Below are positions 44,000 to 55,605 of a stretch of DNA of 64,000 nucleotides, in pieces. Both the position numbers and the translations under genes were made by a program. Under the pieces are notes generated by a model. It did not search any database. It saw only the letters and a program-made list of their open reading frames with translations, and had not been told where the DNA came from. How positions within the stretch are numbered: position 1 is the stretch's first letter; every line of letters starts with the position of its first letter. This DNA is from Phoebastria nigripes. Lineage: Eukaryota; Chordata; Aves; Procellariiformes; Diomedeidae. The stretch is from contig JAYKAV010002766.1 of NCBI GenBank assembly GCA_035582835.1, forward strand, positions 3,066,683-3,130,682, in the 5' to 3' direction.

Positions 44000-45677
44000 C
44001 AACAGCATGAGGAACTCTAGGAAAACTTGGGCTCAGCCTTACTCAGCTTTCCACCCAGAGATCCCAGCTGGCCGGGGATGCCGAGCACTGCGCAGGGGTC
44101 CAGCCCCACCCCGGCTCCACTGCTGCTGCCCTGACCCGGCCACGTGCAGCCGCAGACCTCGGTCTCCCTGTCCAGACGCTGTGCCTGTGCTGGGAGGCAG
44201 CTCAGCATCGTAACGGCCCCATCGCCCCTCACTCCTCAGCTGGGGCTGGGGACCGCAGCACCTTCAGCGGCTCCTCTTATCACCCTTGCAGTGTGGGGAA
44301 GGGGGGGTCCCTGCGCTGGCACCGCTCAGCCCGGCCAGCACGCTGCTGCGGGCTGCCGAAACAGCAGCACCCCGAGCGCTGCCAAACGCTGCAGCTGCCC
44401 AGGGCCGGGACACAGAAACCATCAGCGCTGCCCCGGCGAGCCCGTCCTCAGCACTTAGCAGGCGGCAAACAGAACGGCTTGGTACCTCCGCCTGCCCCTT
44501 CGCATGAGCCAGGCAACGGGCACTTCGGAGGTCAGCCCTGACTACTGCCTGTCTCGGCACCTCACCAGTGCTCCCTGGTAATTAGAAAAGCCAGCATAAC
44601 CAGTAAGACATGATATAATTTAGTCTGTCACTGCTGCCACAATTAAGCATGCTATTCCTCATCCTGCTATCTCCAAATGCAGGTGTAAGGAGCAATAAAC
44701 ACCCCTGCAAGGTCACACTCCCGCAGACTGCTGCCCGTGACCAGCAGAGCCACAGAGCTGCCCTGCACTGCGAGCTGGGATATTTCATTTCATCTCTCTG
44801 ATCACCGTAATCACTGGGATGGCACCAGAGTGAGGCAGTGCCTTGCACGGCACAGGGCCCACGAGCTAAGGAAAGCGCAGAGCAAGGTCCCTGCTGCCAG
44901 CAGGGAACGAAGACACCTCCTTGCCCTTCAAAAGTGGCAGAGCAGCAACTGGCAGCTGCCTTCCCACGCACCCCCGTCCCCGGCCACTTCATGCTCCAGG
45001 CGACCACAGCACGTGTGAGCTGGGGAAAGGTCCCTCCGTCTCCCATGTCCTCAGTGATGTGTCCTGCACCAGGGCACTGGGACCCTGGCACCCAGACACG
45101 GGGTTGCAACACCCAAATCCTGGCCCTGGACAGGATATTTGAACACTGAAATAAACAACAGGAAGGCTCCTTCCAGAGCACACACAGGCCTGCTGCCAGT
45201 ATCGGTGCCAGCGCAGGGCAGAAAAGGCAGGGGAAAGCTGGGGACTGCAGCAGGGTGGGGAGGATTATTCTCATTACATAGGACTGAGTGTCTGGGAGAG
45301 CCTGGGGAGGGGCAGGGACTCCACAGGGTGCAGGGGAGGACAGGGGCTGGGAAGAGCCCCCGGGGAAAGAGCCCCAGGGCTGGGAGGGAGCAGCCGCCCG
45401 CACTGGGTCGCCTGCACCAAGGGAGAGCCCCCCGCTCGAGCATAAACCAGAGATGGCTTTCATTAATATATTGTTTTCTTTGTAACTCAGTTCCCAATTC
45501 TGTGATCGCTCGTGATCTGCCACAGATCTATTTACTGCACCTGCTGCAGCTGTGGACAAGTAATTGCACTGCCTGTCTGACTGTGAAGAGCCTGAAGACA
45601 GTCGTCCCTGGCTGGGCTTTAAAAAAAATGACTGTAACTCTTAACACCTAATTTTTTCCCACTTCCTTTTGCCTTAG
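44000..45677. other. Long chance open frame, minus strand; no gene called
   Basis: A minus-strand frame of 325 codons without an N runs from 45559 to 44582. It starts MSTAAAGAVNRSVADHERSQ and is rich in Ser, Cys, Trp and Pro with no domain, signal or repeat. Plus-strand frames overlap it, and part lies over an AT-rich stretch at 44580-44700 with CTGGTAATTAGAAAAG. I do not call it a gene. Confidence 0.3.
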
Positions 45678-45740
45678 GACCCCTCCCTCGTCGGAAGGGT
45701 TAACCCTACCAGGACTCAAACCTCACTGCTCCCCATCGAG
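45678..45740 (+). other. Candidate 63-base exon, plus strand
   Basis: Excellent acceptor (CCCACTTCCTTTTGCCTTAG) and excellent donor (CCCCATCGAG followed by GTAAGAG). The 63 bases are exactly 21 codons and the phase-0 frame is open (DPSLVGRVNPTRT, then QTSLLPIE). An in-frame TAG sits just upstream in the acceptor, so the reading exists only as a spliced exon. The composition is balanced. The peptide is not recognised. It is among the best exon candidates. Confidence 0.38.
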
Positions 45741-46735
45741 GTAAGAGATAGCTTTTGCTACTGTCCTTTAAAAAGCATTTCGGGTGTTGGGGGAGGAAGA
45801 ACATCATTCTCCTAACACCAAAAATGATTAATAGTCTCTTCTGGAGATAAAAACGAAGCTGGATTCCCTGCTTTTGAAATATAAGCCAGGCTTATGCACA
45901 AGGGTACTCCAAGCAAGGTCCCCGTCTCGGCCAGCAGAAGTGACAGTGTTCAGCAGAATGTCTTGTTGGCTGTGAAGGGATGCATGTGTACAGCAGCTGC
46001 AGTTAGATGTCACCTCGGCTTCCCTGCTTCAGTCCTCAAGTCCTCCCCATTCCTCCTGTGAGATGTTTCAATCCTTCTCACTGGTTGCACACAGTCCACA
46101 GATATGAGAAGCCTATTACTCTTTTCTGTGTCAGATTGATTTGAATTTTAATTGTGTATGACCTGTTGACTTCAGCTCATGCAGAATCCACCCTGCAATT
46201 AGTTTAGTTAACTGCTCTGTCTCCTGCAATAGCTGTCAAGAATAACAAATTAACCCTGAATTTGATCCTGAACAGAGAAGCTTCACACTGGAACAAGTTT
46301 ATTAGTTCATGTGCTTTTCAGAGTTCTTGAACTCGATGTTAAGATCTTATCAATTGAACATCTGGGTTTCCTGGAGGCTGACGTAGGATCATACAATATT
46401 TACATCAATATTCTGAGATCAAAGACGGCTACGAGTCTTGGAAAAAAACTCCATGCAGAGGGATAAAACGGAGCGGAGGAAATCAGAGCTGAAGTCCGAG
46501 TCCTGCCCTGTCCTGTCCAGCCAGAGCCTGGCTAGGGGAGGACACGAAGAGGTCCCTCAGCGCCGCGGGGGGACCGCTGGGACGTGGGTACCATCAAAAG
46601 GGCACAAGGGAGGCAGCAGTATTTTATTTCTTCAAAAAGAGCAGATAACATTGCCAGCACAGCTCCTGAAGAAAATTTCCTATTTCTATAAACATTTGGT
46701 GTTGGCAGCTATATTGCTAAAGGCCTTCTCTCACC
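45741..46735. other. No gene seen
   Basis: CpG-poor, AT-richer DNA. The part 46100-46430 resembles a conserved element (GCAATTAGTTTAGTTAAC, GAACAAGTTTATTAG). Nothing coding is recognised. Confidence 0.3.
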
Positions 46736-46921
46736 TACAGCNGAGCAAATGTCCCAGCCCCGAGGACTGGGCAGCGCTGCCTTCCCCAGCGGCCAAGGGG
46801 CAGAGGGGCTGGCAGCCTTTAAACGCCCAGTCTGTTGTTTGGTAAGGAACATTATGGCAGGTTCTGATGCTGCTTCCACAGAGCTCTGCAGTCCTGGTGG
46901 GTTGGTGAGATCCAGGCTCAC

Positions 46922-46974
46922 CTGCCAGGGTTTCTGCGTTTTACACAAGTTCAGGACATCTCAGCCTGGACGTG
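46922..46974 (-). other. Candidate 53-base non-coding exon, minus strand
   Basis: On the minus strand the acceptor is GCTCTCCTGACCGCTCCCCAG, with a CTGAC branch-site match, and the donor is AACCCTGGCAG followed by GTGAGCC. Both are near-consensus. All three frames contain a stop, so if used it is an untranslated or lncRNA exon. A weaker minus-strand donor (GCTGTAG then GTGAGA) lies at about 46733 and could belong to a following exon. Confidence 0.28.
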
Positions 46975-48115
46975 CTGGGGAGCGGTCAGGAGAGCGCAGG
47001 GCCAGGGCAGTGCAGGAAGGGATCCACTTGATCCTGGGATCTGCTTGGCCCAGTGCGGGGAGCGACAGCACGCTTTGGGAGTTTGTTCACTCCTGTGCTC
47101 CCTCCCCAAAACTGCCACGTTTCTAATCTGCTCTTAACTTGAAAGAGGAAGGAAGACCCTTTAATGCCAAATTTCAGCTTGCAGAGCAAGTTCCGCAGCA
47201 AATTCCCCCAGCGAGCGCCTGAGACCTGTGTGGTAGCAGGAGATGCTGATGGCAGTGCCAGCCCGGCTGCCGTTATAAATACAGAGGAGAGTGGAGAAAG
47301 GTGAAAGCAGAAACCCTCAGAGATCTCATTAGCAGGAAGCATCCTCCAACTGATGCCATATGGTTGTCGAACCCAGGTCTACTCAAGCATTCAACCCGAA
47401 GCATAGAGAAATGGGTACCCTGCATGCAAAGGGGAGCCCCGCGGATGGGCTGGGCCAGGGAGATGCAATTACCTCTGNCAAGAGAGGAGTGGGCTGTAGT
47501 TTTTACCCAAACATACACTGAGCTGTGCCAGCAGCCTGCTGCCTGTCTCCTCGCTGCAGAGATGGAAAACTACCTGTCCATACCTGCCACAGAGCAAGGG
47601 CTGGGGATCTTTCTGCCTTTCATCACAAAAGAATTTCTGCCTCCTTCCTGCTCCCCTCCCGAATGGCACCCAAGGGAAACAGAAATTCAGGCACAGCCGT
47701 CTTGGTGCACGGGTCACAGACCTGCGTGCACACAGGTTATTTGTGTTCACTGGGTCAGAAAATAGCTCTGCCAGCCCCTCGCATGTCTCTCCTGCGTGGT
47801 GCTGCCACGTGGTGCTGGGGGAGCGGGTGGGAGTTTGGGACCAGCCCTTGCCACGCTGCAGCTCCGGCAGTGGGGGCTGCCCGCTCCTGGGACAGGGCAT
47901 GTGCTCCCCCGCGGCAGAGGCTGAACAGGGACCCCCGGCTCCCGGGGAAAGGGCTGTGCCCGAAGACAGCGGCAGTGCAGAGGCTGGACGTGTTTTATTC
48001 TGCCATGCACATTTGTTGCTAATGGAATCAGAGGTGGAGTCCAGGAGGCCGCTCCTTGCAGCCTTGTTACGCAGGGCTGAGACATGTTCAGCTGGAGGAT
48101 GACGGGCGGCTCACC
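46975..48115. other. No gene seen
   Basis: GC-rich DNA with overlapping open frames on both strands; an N at 47478. No domain. Confidence 0.35.
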
Positions 48116-48480
48116 CAGGTAGCTATCTAATTGCAGGTTTGCTGCATGAATGGATTATTTCCACCATGCCGGTCCTTAACAGAAGCAGCTCCCTTTGGTG
48201 ACACTCTTATTTCCCATATCAAGAAAAATTTAAGTACTATTTAGGGCCTATTTTACCACTCTTACATTTGTGCAACTCTCATTAGCAATAGGAGGAAGCG
48301 TTGTGCTGCACTTGGAGTGGAAGCGACTCCCGTGTTTTTAAATCAGACACAATATAGAAATACTTCAGGGCTCCTTCAGAAGAGAAATAAATACTGCTCT
48401 AACCACTGCAATGAGATACCCAGTCCCTCTGGCTTAGTCATTTAGTCTGCAGTTAGCAACAAGGTGAATTTTAATTCCAG
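48116..48480. promoter_or_regulatory. AT-rich block resembling a conserved non-coding element
   Basis: CpG-poor sequence with GCTATCTAATTGCAGG, CTCATTAGCAATAGG and ACTATTTAGGGCC motifs. No repeats or exon signals. Likely part of the enhancer-like set. Confidence 0.3.
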
Positions 48481-49440
48481 GCCATTTTTTTCAGTCCTGC
48501 TGCTCTTTGCATGTGTGCTGCTTTTCTAATAACAATGCGAGCCATATGGTGCCTCCAGCGCTGGGACTGCAGCCATGGGGTAGCAGATGCAAAATGGCCC
48601 AAGACAATAGATTTAAAAGTTTGCCTTCTCACTTTTGAAGAGTTAGAAGAGCTACCAAACACAACAACATGAAATATTCAGCAAATTAAACATGGCTGGA
48701 GTACATAAAGGCCAGCCCTTCTGGAAATGATTTCTTCTGGGGACCCTTTCTAGGACACTTCGGAGGCACGGCTCCAGAAACCATGTCTGCAGGATGCTAA
48801 GCAATAGGGGCTGCCCAAGAGCAGCTAAAAGCTCCTTCGTGGATCCTTTTAGGAACTGCCCTAAAAACGTCTGTCAGAGCCGGGGTGGACAGGGCCTGAC
48901 GCAGGGAGAGGGGTGAGATGGCGCCCTGGGGTCCTTCCCTTCCCTGATTTTGAAATTCCCGGACTCTTTCTTGCATTTTCCCACCCAGAAGCTGGCCTTG
49001 CCTGCGACACGCGACTGGGCTCTGCAGAGTCGCACCTTATCCAGGCAGGCAAGTCCCATTTTCCAAGAGCTTCCACTGGCTCAAAATAATAGAAACAAAA
49101 TGAAAATAAGGCTGTAGGGATAACTCTTCCAGCTCCTGCAAAGAGCAGAGAGTTGGTAGAGAACAAGTCAAAACGGTTCCCAGCCCATGTCAACACTCGG
49201 CTGAGACCTCACCAGAGCTTGGCTTCGCCTCCCGCTCTTGCTGGCAGGCTGCTTCCCGGCCCTCTTCTTGGCTTGCTCCTGCCAAAGGGAAAGGAGGGAA
49301 CTTGGAAAGCAAAAGTGGACATGCTCCCCAGGCCGGCACGCCAAGGGAAGCTCTTGAGGATGGTCTGCTCGGGTTCATTGTTTTCAGTGCACGGCCTGAG
49401 CTGCGCAGAGCTAATACTGCTCATTAGAAAAGACATTAAA
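48481..49440. other. No gene seen
   Basis: Balanced composition, no repeats and no exon with both splice signals. Confidence 0.35.
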
Positions 49441-49695
49441 ACATGAGTTACAAATGACTGCAGAGTTCCACAAATGTCACTTCCATCGAACTGTTATTCA
49501 TTTATTGATTTGTATTAAACAAGTAGATAAATACTTAATCTGAACAGCAACAGCGCTCTCATCATAAAGTGAATTAGTGTTTAAAGTGTGTCTGGCTCGT
49601 TAGCAGACCTACTGCACTTTGTCACTGTTTCCAGGACTGCCAGCCAAACCTTTTAATTATACGCGTCCTCAGTAAAGCTAATCAGCTGAGCTCCC
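49441..49695. promoter_or_regulatory. AT-rich block resembling a conserved non-coding element
   Basis: AT-rich, CpG-poor until GC-rich DNA starts at about 49700. Contains GTGAATTAGTG, TTTTAATTATACGCG and GCTAATCAGCTGAG. No repeats. Regulatory role is inference. Confidence 0.3.
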
Positions 49696-49911
49696 CAGGC
49701 TGCAGAACTGGGCAGAGTTGCAGTGGAGCCGCAACCCACTTTGCCCGGCAGCTCCAGCGCAGGGCTTCCTCCGGGAGCACAAAGGCCAGGGGGGACACAG
49801 CCCCTCTGCCCCCCCAGCCGCCTCAGGCCCCGCAGCCAGCTCTGCGGGCAGGGGAGCGCTGCCAGGTCGTGGCCCACGATTTTGGGTGGTTGTGCTCTTG
49901 GGGCTGGAGCA

Positions 49912-49941
49912 GGGGGGTGCCTGGGGGCTCGGGGGCCAGGG
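49912..49941 (+). other. G-quadruplex motif
   Basis: G runs of 6, 5, 5 and 3 with loops TGCCT, CTC and CCA fit the canonical four-run pattern. The last run overlaps a donor-like GGTGAGC. It lies within a GC-rich stretch with no other promoter sign. Confidence 0.6.
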
Positions 49942-50852
49942 TGAGCTCTGCCTCCCCCTCCGCTGCCTGCGCTCAGGCTGCTGTCAGGCTGGTCACTCGG
50001 GGAGGGCTGGTCACCCTCCGTCCCACACTGGTTTTTCCAGCTCTGCTGCCACAGGCGCTGTTAATTGGCAGCTGCCACAGGGCTGGTGGCTTCGACCCCT
50101 CCAACCTGCGCTCCGTGCAGACAGCTGCGGCTGATTGCCACTCATGCCCAAAACCGTGCAGCCGCAATTACTCCCGATAGCCAGAAAATGAGCACGGGAG
50201 CAGCCCGACTGGCCTCAGCGGTGCTGGCACATCATGCCAGTGAGAAACATTCAGACCTACAACTTTTATATTTAAATGACTCAAGAGTGGAGGCGAATTC
50301 AGGAGATGAAGCTGAAACTCCCTCGCATCCCCCAAACCCTCTTCTGTTGCTTGTCTTTCCCTCAACTTTCTGCAGCAAGACGGCAAAAGCTCCTTGTCAC
50401 CTGCCACAGACCTGGGAAATTCTGGGTGCACGTGAGCCTCGTGGGGGTCTCTGGCCCCCCCCCATTTTACATTTGGCATACTGCAAAATTACCAATCTTA
50501 CAGTCAGCTCATATTTAGCCCAAAATTGCCAGTTTATTTTTAAAAGCCCTGAGGCCAAGGCACACATTCTTTCAACATTTTTCCTTAAAGAGATAAAATC
50601 TTTTTTCCAGTGTTTCTCAAACACCATGAAATTCAAATCAATAACTGGAAAATGAAATTGCCCTCAAACTGATTATAAACAAAAATTAACCCGATCAGAC
50701 TGCTTCCACTGAAGGTGGGATTGGGGCATCTCATAGCTTGCCTTCGAAATATTGCCTGAGCCCTTTGTCAGTAATTAGCTGTAACGAGGTGCGAGATGCC
50801 AATATAAGGAATCAGCCGGGGAGCAACCTTCTTGCTTTGTTTTGTTTTGCAG
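49942..50852. other. No gene seen
   Basis: GC-rich to 50220, then AT-balanced. The segment 50470-50840 is AT-rich with CAGTAATTAGC and ends in a very good acceptor (TTTGTTTTGTTTTGCAG) at 50836-50852 that has no close partner donor. Confidence 0.3.
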
Positions 50853-51640
50853 CTTCTCCTTTCCAGAAGTCCCTGGGTGGATTTATGGCCTCTCACCAAA
50901 GCGGGGCATCTCCACCCGGGGCTGCGTGGGGACGGGACGCCGAGACGGCGGCACCGGCTTCCCCCGCGTCACCTCTCTGCTCGTGCCCTCCCGCCCCACC
51001 ACCGCGGGGTGTCCTGCACCCCGTGCACCCAGGGGCCCGCCGGTCCCCGGGGCAAACACAGGGGGCAGGGAGCAGGGCTGGGGCTGCGCCGGGGCCCATC
51101 CGCCTCCTGCGCCCGGGCAGTGCTGCCGGGGGCTGCATTCGCTCACCCCAGGCCACGGGCATCACCTCAGCAGCGGTTCGTATAGGAATGAGGCCGCGGA
51201 TGCTCCTTTCCGTGGGCTCTTTGGACGCAGAGCAGAGGCACCCTGGGGAGGCGAGAGCAGGGGGAGCTGCGGGGACAGGGCTCCCAGCCCTCTGGCTGCA
51301 CGAACCCGCTCCTGCGCCCAGGGCACAGAGCCCCGCGGTTTTGGCCGGGCAGGGTGTCAGTCCCCCACGTGCAACAGAAGCCCTGGGGCGAGAGCAGGCT
51401 GTCCCGGGGAGGCTGTGCGGGGGTGCCGGGGCGCAGGTGCTGTCCGGCTCCCCGCCAGCGGCTCTGCAGAGGGATGCCCCGAGCACGCTGAGCCGCTCCC
51501 CTCCTGCCCTTCCACTCCGTGGATCAAATCCCTCTGCGGCACCAGGGGCTGGCACCAGGCTGCTGGCGGAGGCGGTGTGGGCACGGCTCAGGGCTGGCAG
51601 AAAGGCCATGGTAAGGAGGCAGGAGAATTGTAAGTAGTTT
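50853..51640. other. GC- and CpG-rich stretch with overlapping chance frames
   Basis: It begins right after a strong acceptor and contains plus-strand frames of 299 and 263 codons plus a minus-strand frame of 257 codons, all over the same bases. Several frames open at once in GC-rich DNA is a sign of composition, not coding. CpG is densest at 50925-51190. A donor-like CCATG then GTAAGG at 51609 would give an unusually long exon. It may be a weak CpG island. Confidence 0.3.
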
Positions 51641-53640
51641 AAAAAGGTAATTAAGACTTTGGACAACTTTCTTGTTACAGGTGGGAACTAATACTGATAA
51701 TGTTCTTCCTGGGCTATTCTCATGTGAAAGGAATTGCTGCAGAAAAGCAACTGAACAGCATATTAAAAAACTCCGTTCTCATCATCCCCTTTCACATCCC
51801 ATCTCCCTTCCCAGGGCACCTGCTCTCCTTCCTTCACCTATCAACAAACAGTTTGGCTCTAATTACGCAGGACAAGCATTAAAGTCAGGAGCTGCGACAC
51901 CAGCAAGATGGATGGGCGGGATGTTCCTCTGCACCCTGGTGTTGTGTCCCGCCGCACAGGGCGGGGAACAGTCTGGGCTGATTTACTTTAGATTTGAGCT
52001 GGGAGTAAATTGGAAGACATGAATCATCTTAACGCCTACACTCCTGAGATGGATTACCTGGCTTGGCAGCTTGTTCCTCTTTTTCCACAGGCTTGCTTTC
52101 TTGTTACTTTCAGTGAAAAGTTTCATTTCCCAGACACAGGAGGGTTCCCACTCTGTGCCCGCATCCCGGCATGCTTGGGAGCCCCGTGCTGCTCTCCGGC
52201 TGCTCCCGTGGCCAGGTGGCTGCCAGTGCCCTTGGGCGATTCCCTGGCTGCCTGCAGCTCTGCGAGGGACTTGCCCTGCCAGACTGGCCAGCGAGCAGGC
52301 TGGCTGGGAGGGGGTGACCCCTCCAGACCCAGGCCTGGGTCTCCCCCCTTTCATCTGGCACCGCCAGACTGTCAGTCATAAATAGCTTTGGGCTGAAATA
52401 GTGCTATATTAGCTCTGTCTCCCACATTAGTGGGTGTAAAGTGCTCATGACCCTTCTGCCCAGGCTGCTGTGGGTTCACCAAACAGCTCCTCAGCACATC
52501 CCTTCCAGAGCTCTTCCTCCTAGGAATCACCTCCTCTTTCAAGATGTGGAGCCGAGACCTGCTACATGCAAGGAGCAAGCTGCTGCTGCCCCTCGTTAAC
52601 AAGTGACTTTTGCCTCCTCCATCAGTCGCTCTGTGGAAACCAGAGCTGGAAGCACAGTAAATAACACTGCTCCATATTTTAGTCACCAGGCAGAGGGACT
52701 GTCTCCCACTGTGATCCCTGCTGCTCCAGCGAAGGGCGGCGTGCCTGAGATAAATGCTCGACTCGCTCACTTGTGTGATGCTGCAAGGCAGGACTCGCAG
52801 CCCTGCTCTGGCCCAGCAGGGCTAAATTGCTGGCTAAATACGTCCAGACACCTTGCCACCTTAAAGAATTCAGCACTTCACCCCACAAATTATGTGCAAA
52901 GCAGGCAAATAAGCCCCATCCCCATTTTGCAGTGATTGCAGCAATCAGAGTCCAACTCTGCCTTGNTCCCAGGGACTGTAAATCTTGAACTCTCCAGGCA
53001 CAGCCCCCAGGTTGATAACGAGTGATTAGCCTTAATTCCACCTCTTCCTCTCTTTTAAGACAGTTCATCTGGAGCCCCCCATGGTGTTACTAACCGCACG
53101 GCTAATCATGGCCCCACGCAGGAGCAGTGCAGTTGCCCGGGCAATGCACAGGGCAGGTGGCAGCATCGCTGCCCTTCTGCTCCTGCTCAGCTGCCGCCTT
53201 CCTCTCCACCTTTGTCTCCTTTTTGTCTCCAGCTTAACTTCTGCTGGAACTGATTTTTTTCTTGGTGGGAGGGAATTTGGAAGCAGAGGGAAATCTGGGG
53301 AAAGAAGCAGCACCTTCCTGAAGGATCTCCAGAGGAGCCCTGCACCCTATGTGAGCTGCCAGCCTGGGGCAGGTACATTTTGGGAGCCAACCTCTCCTGC
53401 CGCTGGCAGCATCCGAGCCCAGACTTAGGACTTTCCCAGGTCTCCCCTGAAGCTGATGTTCCCAGACATTATCCTTGCCATTCCCCAGTGTTTCTACCTG
53501 GTCTGTGGGGCTCTGAAGCCCGTTTGAGGAACATGAGGTAGGATGCAGATTTGTTTGCATTTATTTTTTTAAGAGGTGGTGAATTTTCGAGAGCAGCCTT
53601 GCTTCCTCTCCTCCTCTCTGTCCCTTTCTCCAGCTCCCTT
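51641..53640. other. No gene seen
   Basis: Mixed DNA. CpG-poor, AT-richer at 51640-51900. N at 52966. Overlapping frames without domains at 52000-52400 and 53060-53430. Confidence 0.35.
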
Positions 53641-53905
53641 TGAACAAATCATTCCTTTTGCATAGTCCCGTTGTTTAATTTTGCCAAGTGCTGAGTCTCA
53701 ACCTCCTGTTAATTGGTTTTGCCCATCTTTGTGCATTCCGTTAAAAGAGAAAATGCCACACATAAAATTTTAATTTTGAAAGCTGCCTTGTTTGTTTTAT
53801 ATTGAAATTACCCACGCTGCTCCGGCCTGCAGAAACAGACGCTTTCTCATTTCATTAAAAACTCTTTGTGATGATAAAAAGCAGCAGAAATGAGATAAAA
53901 AGTGG
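53641..53905. promoter_or_regulatory. AT-rich block resembling a conserved non-coding element
   Basis: CpG-poor and AT-rich with CCTGTTAATTGG, GTTTAATTTTGCC and TTTTAATTTTG; no repeats. It ends at a purine-rich, then GC-rich stretch. Confidence 0.25.
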
Positions 53906-54830
53906 TGTTTCCTTAAAGGCACATGAAAGTGAGAGAGATAAATACCATGTATTGTAGGGGATCAAATCCAATGCAAGGCTGCAAAGCGCCGATACCGGCG
54001 AGGAGGCTGGGCTGGCGGCCGGCAGCGCTGCGCGGCGATAGCTCCTCTCCCAGGACGGTGCAGGCTCTGCCTGACCTGGCCTCCACCACCCACCCGCTGC
54101 TTTGGTCGGGGGACCTGCTGCAAAGCACCCAGGGGCCACGCGTGTCTCCAGCTGTGTGTGTCTCTGGCCGTGTCCCTGGCCATGCTGTCCCCTCCTGGCA
54201 AGCAGGAGTGCTGACGAAGGGAGACTGGTCCCTTTGCCCAGGTGTGAGGGCACTCGGTGAGCCCTGCTGAGGGCCGGCACCATGAAACCATTGCCACAGC
54301 CTCAGGTCAGTCCCAAAGCTGCTCTGGTGTTGCACAGGCAAGGGCAAAATCAGTGCCCAAAGCGAGAAGGGCAGAGGAGACATTTGCTGCTTGGCAAGTG
54401 GCACGGGGCAGAGGGACCAGCACCTTCCTCTCCAGCCCTGGCTTTTCAGACCTGGTCTGTGAGCACCCACAGATGATTTAATCAGCTTCTCAGGAAGGAC
54501 CTTCAGAAGGACCTAAGCCCTCGCCCGTCCCAGCCCGGCCATTCTCTAACAGCTGCTGGTAACAGCAAAGCTCCCTTTCATCGCCTGCTTTGCTGTCCCT
54601 TGCTCTGGAACAGATGTTCTGACCGTTGGGTATAGAGAACTGGACAAAGGGGGCTGAGGCCAGCTGAGCTTCCTGTGCACTGGGGATTGTTCACAGATCT
54701 GTTGGGTTTTTAGTGCTCCCATATTTATTCCATCCAACAGGACCTGGAAATCAGTGCAAATGAAGAACAAACTTCCAGCTTCACACTTGATTGCTTCACT
54801 TCTTTTTTTTTTCCCATCCCTTAACATCAA
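53906..54830. other. No gene seen
   Basis: GC-rich DNA with frames open on both strands and no recognisable domain, then AT-balanced from 54550. Confidence 0.35.
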
Positions 54831-55065
54831 AGTGAGTTTTTTTCTTCTTGAGTTTCAATATTCTTTAGCAGCTGCTGAATTGCTATTCAGCTTTACTGAA
54901 TTTTTCCACCCACTGCCGTTTTAAAGGTCATTTAATTATTATTACAAAGAATTACAGAAAGATAGAGAATTGTCTAATGCCTTAAGCTGCAACAGGTTAT
55001 TAGCATGGATTTTTTTATAGTCATGTTAAATGGATTAGCACTTGCAGCTTTGTGCTAAGCATAGC
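54831..55065. promoter_or_regulatory. AT-rich block upstream of the CpG island
   Basis: T-rich then AT-rich sequence with TCATTTAATTATTATTAC and TAAATGGATTAGC, about 300 bases left of the CpG island at 55345. The pairing is suggestive of enhancer plus promoter, which cannot be shown here. Confidence 0.25.
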
Positions 55066-55344
55066 TCAGAAGTCTCTGCATCGGCCTGTGTCATCCCATT
55101 GATGGTTCCGTGGTAGCGCAGGGGCTGACCTGCAGCAGGGATGCTCAGCAGCGATGGGCCAGCACTGCAGGGTCCGCAGCGGGAAGAGATGTCTCCTGCT
55201 CAACACTGCTCCCTTCAAAAATACTTGAAGACGTTTCTTTGGGGATTTCAGGCCGGGTTTCGCAGACCTGGGCTGCCGGCCGTAGCAAGACCAGCGATAA
55301 GCCTCTCACAATCAGCCCTGCCCCCCGCTCCCCGGCAGCATCGC

Positions 55345-55605
55345 TCTCCATGCGCCGGGCTCAGCCGCGGCTCTGGCGAAGCACCGGGAAAGCTGCCCGG
55401 GACTGCAACACCCGGCTCAGCCCTCTAGGTGGGAGGCTGGGAGCGCGGATCCGGCGCTGGAGCCCGCCGGCCCCGCCGAGCCCCGCCGGGACCCCCGGGC
55501 GCCCTCCCCGGGGCCGCGGGGCGGGGCGGGGCCCGGGCGAGCCCCCGCGCTCCGGCGGCCGGCTCCGGGGAGCGGTGTCGGGGGCCCGGGGGGACTGGGG
55601 CTGAA
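55345..55605. promoter_or_regulatory. CpG island with GC boxes; candidate promoter
   Basis: The densest CpG stretch in the window, about a dozen CpG per 60 bases at 55440-55560. It has a tandem Sp1-type GC-box cluster (GGGGCGGGGCGGGGCCC) at about 55518-55534. There is no TATA box, which is normal for CpG-island promoters, and orientation is not evident. A pyrimidine-rich acceptor-like stretch ends at 55631, and AT-rich enhancer-like sequence lies to its left. It could be the promoter of an alternative transcript of a flanking gene or of a lncRNA. Confidence 0.55.

Noticed and set aside
50738..51666. Three frames of 257-299 codons on both strands over the same bases
   Set aside because: Simultaneous openness of several frames is the mark of GC/CpG-rich sequence. 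No frame has a recognisable domain.
55100..55140. tRNA-like words (TTCCGTGGTAGCGCAG) near 55105
   Set aside because: No B box (GGTTCRANNCC) at the right distance and no cloverleaf could be drawn.
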